A stretch of 64,000 nt of DNA from Apostichopus japonicus (lineage: Eukaryota > Echinodermata > Holothuroidea > Aspidochirotida > Stichopodidae): contig NC_092562.1 of NCBI RefSeq assembly GCF_037975245.1, forward strand, positions 7,853,001 through 7,917,000, given 5' to 3'. This document shows, one piece after another, positions 58,601 through 64,000 of the stretch. Made by a program: the position numbers and the translations under genes. The number at the start of each line of letters is the position of its first letter. Position 1 is the stretch's first letter. Under the pieces are notes generated by a model. The model was not told the DNA's origin and ran no database searches. It saw nothing but the letters and a program-made list of their open reading frames with translations.

Positions 58601-61600
58601 AGGAAATTGGCTTCAAGATTTCTAATCAACCTTTCATTTTTGCTACCATATCAACAGAAAACATACGTCTCAAGTTATCAACATCAACACCATCCTCATA
58701 AGCTAAATTCAAATCAGCCTGCTGTTTTCAGTTTTTAGGCCAGTTGCAACCACTGTTCCTCACTAGCAATACTTGTTCCTATTGTACCACATCTTTGTCT
58801 AAGATGTCAATTCCAGCTTTATAACTCCCGGACCATCATAATTTTGAGACTTTCCTTTATTTTTGTTTTATTACTCTTATTTTCACAGCAGTAAGGGCAC
58901 AATAAATTACGATCCAACTTTGAGACCGACTTGGTATCGATTTGAGACCAACTTTTGATTGCACTTTAGTGTGGAGGGGGGGGGGGACTGTGGCATGTTG
59001 TTTGAAGGTCTGAGTATGTAATAGTCACATGTTTGTAGACAGTTTCATTCTTATGGATGAAGATAACTGGAATTGCCACAGATAATGATAGAACATATGG
59101 TGTATGTATGCCTGATTGTGTAAAATTAATCTCGGACCCTTGCCTAGTTTTTTGCAAGAAACATATGTCTGTGGGCCAAGGTGATTGTCACAGCTCTGTA
59201 GCAAAAGTTAGACTTATTGTTTTATTACTCCTGGCATTAAGTTGGTTGCACAAATTATTTTACAAAGAAAGAGAATTGGGGAACAAGGATGTTGTTCCTA
59301 TGTTTAGTAAATTATCATTTGATTGAGAGACTTAAGACTGTGTGTATAGGCCTGGGCTTCTTACACAAGTGGAGCAAGACAAGGCTTGTCAACTTAGTGT
59401 GACAAACAAAACAAACACTATCCCTGACCATGTCAAGTTAACTTAAAGTGAGATCAATCTTTATGTCCGTTCAGATGCATACATTTATGTCAACAATCAA
59501 ATGCAATGTCATGCTGGACATGTCCTAGTTTACACATTTGTGTAATGTATATATAGGGATTAATATACTCTAATGCACTTTTATAATTACCACTGGTATG
59601 TAGTAAACTTCTTATACTTACAGTAAAGTGCATTCTTCTACTTACAACTGGTGTGTAGTCAGGGGCATTCTTATATGTACATCTGGTGTGTAGTCAGGTG
59701 CATTCTTATACTTACAACTGGTGTGTAGTCAGGTGTATTCTTCACTAACAACTGGTGTGTAGTCAGGGGCATTCTTATACTTTCAACTGGTGTGTAGTCA
59801 GGGGCATTCTTATACTTACAACTGGTGTGTAGTCAGGGGCATTCTTATACTTACAACTGGTGTGTAGTCAGGGACATTCTTATACTTTCAACTGGTGTGT
59901 AGTCAAGGGCATTCTTATACTTACAACTGGTGTGTAGTCAGGGGCATTCTTATACTTACAACTGGTGTGCAGTCAAGGGCATTCTTATACTTACAACTGG
60001 TGTGCAGTCAAGGGCATTCTTATACTTACAACTGATGTGCAGTCAAGGGCATTCTTATACTTTCAACTGGTGTGTAGTCAGGTGTATTCTTATACTTACA
60101 ACTGGTGTGTAGTCAGGGGCATTCTTATACTTTCAACTGGTGTGTAGTCAGGGGCATTCTTATACTTTCAACTGGTGTGTAGTCAGGGCATTCTTATACT
60201 TTCAACTGATGTGCAGTCAAGGGCATTCTTATACTTACAACTGGTGTGCAGTCAAGGGCATTCTTATACTTACAACTGGTGTGTAGTCAGGGGCATTCCT
60301 ATACTTACAACTGGTGTGTAGTCAGGGGCATTCTTATACTTACAACTGGTGTGTAGTCAAGGGCATTCCTATACTTTCAACTGGTGTGTAGTCAGGGGCT
60401 TTCTGATCCTTACAACTGGTGTGTAGTCAGGGGCATTCTTATACTTACAACTGGTGTGTAGTCAGGGGCATTCCTATACTTACAACTGGTGTGTAGTCAG
60501 GGGCATTCTTATACTTACAACTGGTGTGTAGTCAGGGGCATTCTTATACTTACAACTGGTGTGTAGTCAGGGGCATTCTTATACTTACAACTGGTGTGTA
60601 GTCAGGGGCATTCTTATACTTACAACTGGTGTGTAGTCAGGGACATTCTTATACTTTCAACTGGTGTGTAGTCAAGGGCATTCTTATACTTACAACTGGT
60701 GTGTAGTCAGGGGCATTCTTATACTTACAACTGGTGTGCAGTCAAGGGCATTCTTATACTTACAACTGGTGTGCAGTCAAGGGCATTCTTATACTTACAA
60801 CTGATGTGCAGTCAAGGGCATTCTTATACTTTCAACTGGTGTGTAGTCAGGTGTATTCTTATACTTACAACTGGTGTGTAGTCAGGGGCATTCTTATACT
60901 TTCAACTGGTGTGTAGTCAGGGGCATTCTTATACTTTCAACTGGTGTGCAGTCAGGGCATTCTTATACTTTCAACTGATGTGCAGTCAAGGGCATTCTTA
61001 TACTTACAACTGGTGTGTAGTCAGGGGCATTCTTATACTTACAACTGGTGTGTAGTCAGGGGCATTCCTATACTTACAACTGGTGTGTAGTCAGGGGCAT
61101 TCTTATACTTACAACTGGTGTGTAGTCAGGGGCATTCTTATACTTACAACTGGTGTGTAGTCAGGGGCATTCTTATACTTACAACTGGTGTGTAGTCAGG
61201 GGCATTCTTATACTTACAACTGGTGTGTAGTCAGGGGCATTCTTATACTTACAACTGGTGTGTAGTCAGGGGCATTCTTATACTTACAACTGGTGTGTAG
61301 TCAAGGGCATTCCTATACTTACAACTGGTGTGTAGTCAGGCTGTGGACAATAATAGGGAGGAGCTGGCAAGTAGTACTTCTCATGAACCACAGAACTCAG
61401 CCTGTAAGCAGTTAACAAACACTGCTGTAATATACTCCCTAGCAACCAGGGCACCAGCTCTATTCCTGACAGGGTACCAGCAAGGAATATGGACAACAAT
61501 GCTTTCCTAAGCTTATCTTCTGCTTCATCTGATATTTCCACAAAACCTTTGGAGAAAGAGAAACCCCATCAGTATTCTGCATCAACAATGTTTTATTAAG

Positions 61601-62487
61601 AAGTGAAAAGAGTTATTGCAACTGAGTAGCTTAAGAGAGGGAATGTGTTAATTAACAGAAGGCAAAGTAAAGTGGACCTGCTAGGGATTAGAAACGGTCC
61701 TGCTAATTTAGTAAATGAAATAAGCAACTTCTTGAAGGATGCAGGATATGCTTAAACAAAGTAGTATTGAACTTCTAGAAGTCATTCAAGAGAGATTTAA
61801 TGTCAGTTTCGCATGTATCATTGACTTCTTGAATACTCGAATTAATTATTGTCTAAAAACATGTGGAATTTGCCTTAAAATTTACCACCATGATTATGTA
61901 AAATTGAAGCCATGGGGTCAATCTTTCTCATTACCATGCCAGGGTGATATGATTGTCTGGTGTCCAATAAAACTTACAGAGAAATTAACTTGAAGTACTT
62001 GAAGGGATCATCTGTCCTTCCTTAAAGCTAACTATAGCTTAGGCTTCAAAGCATGACTGTAAGCACAATATTAATTTAGGTATGTCATAGTTTTGTGTTT
62101 GGTTAAGTTTAATTATGCAATTGATTAAAAGTAACATTACTTGAAAGGCCGGAACATTATCATGGATTTAGCCTTATGAGCATTGCTACATATGTAGCAT
62201 GCTTAAGATATGAATAAACAAAAAATTCAGAAAAAGCTATAGACAAATTACTAGCATTCAATTTACTATGACATATCAAAACTAAAAATTGCCCACGTCA
62301 CCCTTTATTACTTTCAACTTTTAATACAGTAATCAAATGCAGTTGATTACCGAAGGTTTGACAGCCACTGCTTTCTTCTTGTTCAGTGTAGAGTCCATTG
62401 TCAGGCACCTGTGTCAGGGCAACTAATCTTTCACACATTAAAGATGATGCAGTCAGTGAATCTGGTAATCTCAGTTCTTCCCGATTT
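34540..62487 (-). CDS. CPLANE1: CPLANE1-like ciliogenesis protein, C-terminal 23 exons
   Basis: Exons in transcript order (plus coordinates): 62351-62487, 61323-61546, 58357-58524, 57872-58099, 54521-56238, 53989-54094, 52331-53292, 51428-51469, 49896-49995, 48895-48964, 47182-47298, 46416-46558, 45773-45981, 44498-44624, 43730-43809, 43480-43573, 42125-42171, 41114-41445, 40054-40155, 39744-39929, 35419-35550, 34957-35126, 34540-34689. All junctions are GT..AG and phases agree throughout (5,644 nt, about 1,881 codons, stop TAG at 34540-34542). I recognise the family from the early LPAPPYYCPQP segment, the long helical exon, repeated P-[IL]-L-x-L motifs in a disordered middle, a coiled coil (44498-44624 into 43730-43809), and the C-terminal SSWSISDDVKQILYD and SIDWNAVEDMV motifs. 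CPLANE1 (C5orf42, JBTS17) acts with INTU, FUZ and WDPCP at the basal body to load IFT-A; human mutations cause Joubert syndrome. The N-terminal ~1,300 residues should lie right of the window. The assignment is from memory of the family, not a search. Confidence 0.82.
37262..38100 (+). repeat. ~142-bp tandem repeats with DR1-type AGGTCA motifs
   Basis: About five units; the anchor 'gtaaacacaatatctcaaga' or a variant falls at about 37488, 37629, 37769, 37912 and 38059. Each unit has 'aagtaccacat...' and 'aaaggtcatttggggtcaccaggggtc'. Two copies contain the exact direct repeat AGGTCAAAGGTCA (37440-37452 and 37866-37878). Inverted relatives lie at 50.70-51.05 kb. Confidence 0.8.
38163..38235 (-). 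tRNA. Degenerate tRNA-Thr-like sequence or tRNA-derived SINE head
   Basis: On the minus strand, GGATAGCTCAGTTGATAGAG matches the tRNA D arm / A box. It is followed by CTGGGCTTGTAGTACAG, where a 7-nt loop with TGT would be a Thr anticodon, and by TTTCAAATTC in the B-box position. The T stem and acceptor stem do not pair convincingly. I read it as a pseudogene or SINE head rather than a working tRNA. Confidence 0.45.
40405..41160 (-). repeat. 84-bp minisatellite overlapping an exon's 5' splice site
   Basis: Exact 84-bp period: the word GTAACA or CTAACA recurs at 40411, 40495, 40579, 40663, 40747, 40831, 40915, 40999 and 41083. The array runs into the end of exon 41114-41445. Read on the minus strand, each unit holds about 46 nt of that exon (GGTTCAGCTGCTAAGACAAT...), its donor AAAG/GTAAGG, and 38 nt of intron. 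Copies differ by a few bases; some donors are altered (for example 'aaaagttaaggcc'). Confidence 0.93.
41114..41445 (-). CDS. CPLANE1: CPLANE1-like exon with basic region
   Basis: 332 nt, phase 2 in, phase 1 out. Encodes RKRDDYQDRVNEARDMMSEL (helical), a Lys/Pro-rich linker, and KTYAEMLMELKEETYGSAAK. Its last 46 nt and its donor are the seed of the adjacent 84-bp array. Confidence 0.85.
42735..43267 (-). repeat. 35-bp minisatellite in intron
   Basis: About 15 units of a 35-mer (plus: GCACAGTACAAACTACTGCC followed by TATACTCTGAGATAG). Very low divergence: mostly aatata for cctata, or gatagt for gatagg. It lies 212 bp downstream of the donor of exon 43480-43573, with which it shares only GTACTGT. 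Confidence 0.95.
47622..48893 (-). repeat. 69-bp minisatellite starting at a 5' splice site
   Basis: About 18 units of 69 bp, with variants of 73 and 75 bp carrying 'tttg' or 'gtac' insertions. The array ends flush against the donor of exon 48895-48964. The intron begins GTGAGTCTGAGCAG, and each unit has CTGAGTCTGAGCAG, so the units look like the donor with +1 G changed to C. As 69 is a multiple of 3, minus frames stay open and give a 23-aa repeat (MLRAESEQYKLTEY...). If the intron were retained, the exon frame would stop within the first unit. Confidence 0.94.
49655..49816 (-). repeat. ~21-bp tandem repeat
   Basis: About seven units of 'acttagaattcagcagactgt', with some 'cagcagcctgt' variants, in the intron 80 bp past the donor of exon 49896-49995. 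No splice-site sequence is shared. Confidence 0.85.
50520..51060 (-). repeat. Inverted copies of the 37-38 kb repeat family
   Basis: 50741-50835 is the reverse complement of the 37.9-kb unit (ccttgtaaacatgatatctc / agaagtaccaca). 50880-51050 matches 37262-37400 inverted. It lies in a different intron of the same gene. Confidence 0.75.
51108..51365 (+). repeat. CAT/CAC trinucleotide microsatellite
   Basis: Impure (CAT)n/(CAC)n/(ACC)n run of about 260 bp. The 142-codon plus frame across it is low-complexity Ser/Pro/Thr/Ile and not a gene. Confidence 0.95.
52331..53292 (-). CDS. CPLANE1: CPLANE1-like exon, disordered region with repeated motifs
   Basis: 962 nt, phase 0 in, phase 2 out; donor GG/GTAAGT. 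Encodes a Gln/Glu/Thr-rich disordered stretch. HQESQT[VS]PIGI[RK]TL occurs twice, 20 residues apart. A P-[IL]-L-[TK]-L motif occurs three times (PFPILTL, TFPLLTL, DMPLLKL). Such spaced short motifs suggest binding sites, but the partner is unknown. Confidence 0.85.
54521..56238 (-). CDS. CPLANE1: CPLANE1-like large exon, helical region
   Basis: 1,718 nt, phase 0 in (TEDMRRVKEQ...), phase 2 out (donor AAG/GTACTT at 54520). The first two thirds (from TEDMRRVKEQLKSKQEDI through LHPPSLLVVLGLWLLRHHLQ) are predicted helical. The last third is charged and disordered, ending in an acidic DDSSSDTDVSEEEMFEQDED segment. No enzyme motif. Confidence 0.85.
56239..57871 (-). other. Intron with degenerate ~265-bp repeats
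   Basis: 56.95-57.75 kb holds about three degenerate units marked by '(g/t)aagtc(c/t)at(t/c)...' near 57156, 57418 and 57690 and 'tttgacctctgaccc'-like words. They are related to 6.66-7.40 kb. No exon found. Confidence 0.6.
59588..61345 (-). repeat. 35-bp minisatellite made of exon end plus 5' splice site
   Basis: About 50 units of 35 bp. Read on the minus strand, a unit is GACTACACACCAGTT followed by GTAAGTATAAGAATGCCCCT. The first 15 nt are the last codons of exon 61323-61546 (DYTPV), and the next bases are its donor GTAAGTATA. The array is continuous with the real exon end. Most units keep GTAAGTA; a minority read GAAAGTA. A block of about 300 bp starting at 59873 recurs at 60642 (offset 769 bp, 22 units), showing higher-order duplication. 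Confidence 0.96.
61323..61546 (-). CDS. CPLANE1: CPLANE1-like exon, LPAPPYYCPQP segment
   Basis: 224 nt, phase 1 in, phase 0 out. Encodes SDEAEDKLRKALLSIFLAG, a hydrophobic helix, then YYLPAPPYYCPQPDYTPV. Acceptor TTTCTCTTTCTCCAAAG. The donor CAGTT/GTAAGTATA is the first of the tandem donors. Confidence 0.87.
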
Positions 62488-64000
62488 CTGTTGAAAAATA
62501 TTTTGTAAAAGTTAGAGGGCCTGGGTTTCAATCCTAGCAGGATCATCTTCAGAGAGCAACTGGAATATGTTTCTCAGTGAAGTTACATGGAGACTTGAAA
62601 GAAATGCCTAAAGATTGACATAAGTATAAAATTGTAACCTTTACAGAATCTGTCCTATGTATGAAGGGCAAATAACTACAGTAACATGTGATAATGTTTA
62701 GCATAAACAAGCATTTGGTCTGAGACAGATTATGCCATCAAAAACTTAAAAATAAAAGAAACAGCAATGCTAGCAAAAAGACCAAAGCAGTCTGAAAGAA
62801 CAACTAGAAGACATTAACTTAAACAATTGGCTCAAACAATTGTGAAGGTAAACCACACCTTTCTTATTAATATTTTAAAATCAACCTTACAATATAGTCA
62901 TAAGGCATTAGGCCTTCCATACAATTCATGGTATGTTCCGAAAATTTGGCAACCTGTTCTCAAACTGTCAATTAACGTTTGGTCAAATTGACCAATCGGT
63001 GAGTGTGTATTTTTTGTCACATGCGATTCGTGATTGACATAGGTTATAGCATCGCCAGTCGTTGCCAACTTTCAGCTTGAATTTTTTGTAAACTAATGAT
63101 GGTTTTAGTCATGGCTTCATTGTTTATATTGTAAAATTTCATTTAACATTTTAAAGAGTTTAATTTCTAACTGGAAAGCCGGTAAGTGTTGCTAAATAAA
63201 CAGATTTTCAACGCAACATGTAAGCTCATTTTAAACATTCGTATAGGACTATAATGCACTGAACTGTGTACATAAATATAGTAAAGGCTTCATAATTGAC
63301 GCACCTTCGTAATTGACGCACCTTCAAATACTTCTAGCAACGATACACCAGGCAACCTAAAATTTTTGCAGTCAAGCAGAGTTCCATATTTGATGAGTTT
63401 TAATCCATTTCAGGTTTTATGCTGATCAAAATTGTGTTTTTTTAAGCTTTTATCACCCTCCCCCCAGGTTTGCACATTTTATTGACATTTGGAAATCTGA
63501 GTCCCTAAAAATAACCAAAATTTCTTCAGTATAATACCACTACTCTCTTGGACCTGACCTGTCAGAGCTTAGAGGCGCAGAGCATAGCAAACAGAATCCA
63601 AAGTAAATGGATGTATACTTAGGCTTACACTTGAGTTAGCTTATCATCGAATGTGTTAATTTAGGGGTATGAAAGATACTTGACAAGGCAGACATTTTGT
63701 GGTCAAATTCTGCTCAATTGTACATTGCGTAGGCACAGAACAATACATATTTTGAGATCATTACATTTCTGAGGAACTACACATATGAAAAAATGGATAC
63801 AGTTGAGTAGTTTCAATTTTTCGTTGATAGACATCGTTGATCAAGCCTCTAGTGCATCAATTATTATATATATATTTTTTGCACACTGGTACAGTATATG
63901 GGACGGTCAGAAATCCAGGAATTTCGCACGTATTGTGCAGTACTGAGGCAACTAGACGTGATCTTTATGCATATGAAATAGAGAGAATGTTTATAGGCAT
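62488..64000 (-). other. Probable intron 5' of the first CPLANE1-like exon seen
   Basis: No further exon ending in phase 2 was recognised. Contains dispersed-repeat copy 2 (63290-63490) and an AT microsatellite near 63863-63885. The gene should continue beyond the right edge. Confidence 0.5.
63290..63490 (+). repeat. Dispersed repeat, copy 2
   Basis: Partner of 9165-9390, same strand. It opens with a doubled AATTGACGCACCTTC and ends at a C-run followed by 'ggtttgcacattttattg'. Confidence 0.75.

Noticed and set aside
59588-61345. CRISPR-like appearance (35-bp repeats)
   Set aside because: Units are contiguous with no unique spacers, inside a eukaryotic intron.

Overview
This is an animal (metazoan) nuclear genomic window. 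Introns carry GT..AG junctions, there is no operon structure, and transposon and minisatellite content is very high. Two genes with clear metazoan relatives lie tail to tail. The '...gacctttgacct...' repeats, an invertebrate-type Ty3/gypsy element and hAT non-autonomous elements suggest a marine invertebrate deuterostome. An echinoderm such as a sea cucumber is my best guess, but the species cannot be fixed from the sequence alone.

Layout. 1-1.43 kb: no gene seen. 1.43-5.41 kb: decayed Ty3/gypsy LTR retrotransposon material on the minus strand in the order RNaseH-integrase / PPT-LTR-like / gag-protease-RT, so the two halves are in permuted order. 5.4-9.5 kb: non-coding, with dispersed repeats. 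9.5-10.7 kb: two 18-bp satellite cassettes with the same leader; an inverted third copy lies at 19.85-20.06 kb. 10.74-16.24 kb: a probable 5.5-kb element with ~80-bp inverted ends and subterminal clusters of TTAGTC/GACTAA. A 1.27-kb foldback and a 281-bp MITE lie inside it. 16.3-23.2 kb: composite repeats. 23.18-25.96 kb: a non-autonomous hAT-like element with a perfect 8-bp target duplication, carrying a second hAT-like element (24.03-25.21 kb) with its own perfect 8-bp duplication.

26.63-33.72 kb, plus strand: a complete or nearly complete HMGXB4-like gene (HMG-box chromatin protein). Seven coding exons were assembled with consistent phases, giving 597 residues from the ATG in the first exon.

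34.54-62.49 kb, minus strand: the C-terminal ~1,880 residues of a CPLANE1-like (C5orf42/JBTS17) ciliary protein in 23 exons. All 22 junctions are phase-consistent. The N-terminal exons lie beyond the right edge of the window.

The most unusual feature is inside the CPLANE1-like gene. Three separate minisatellites (35-bp unit at 59.59-61.35 kb, 69-bp at 47.62-48.89 kb, 84-bp at 40.40-41.16 kb) each start at or overlap an exon's 5' splice site. Two of them copy an intact donor many times. I know of no standard name for such donor-seeded arrays. The two genes are not obviously functionally linked; their 3' ends converge within 815 bp and the transcripts may overlap.
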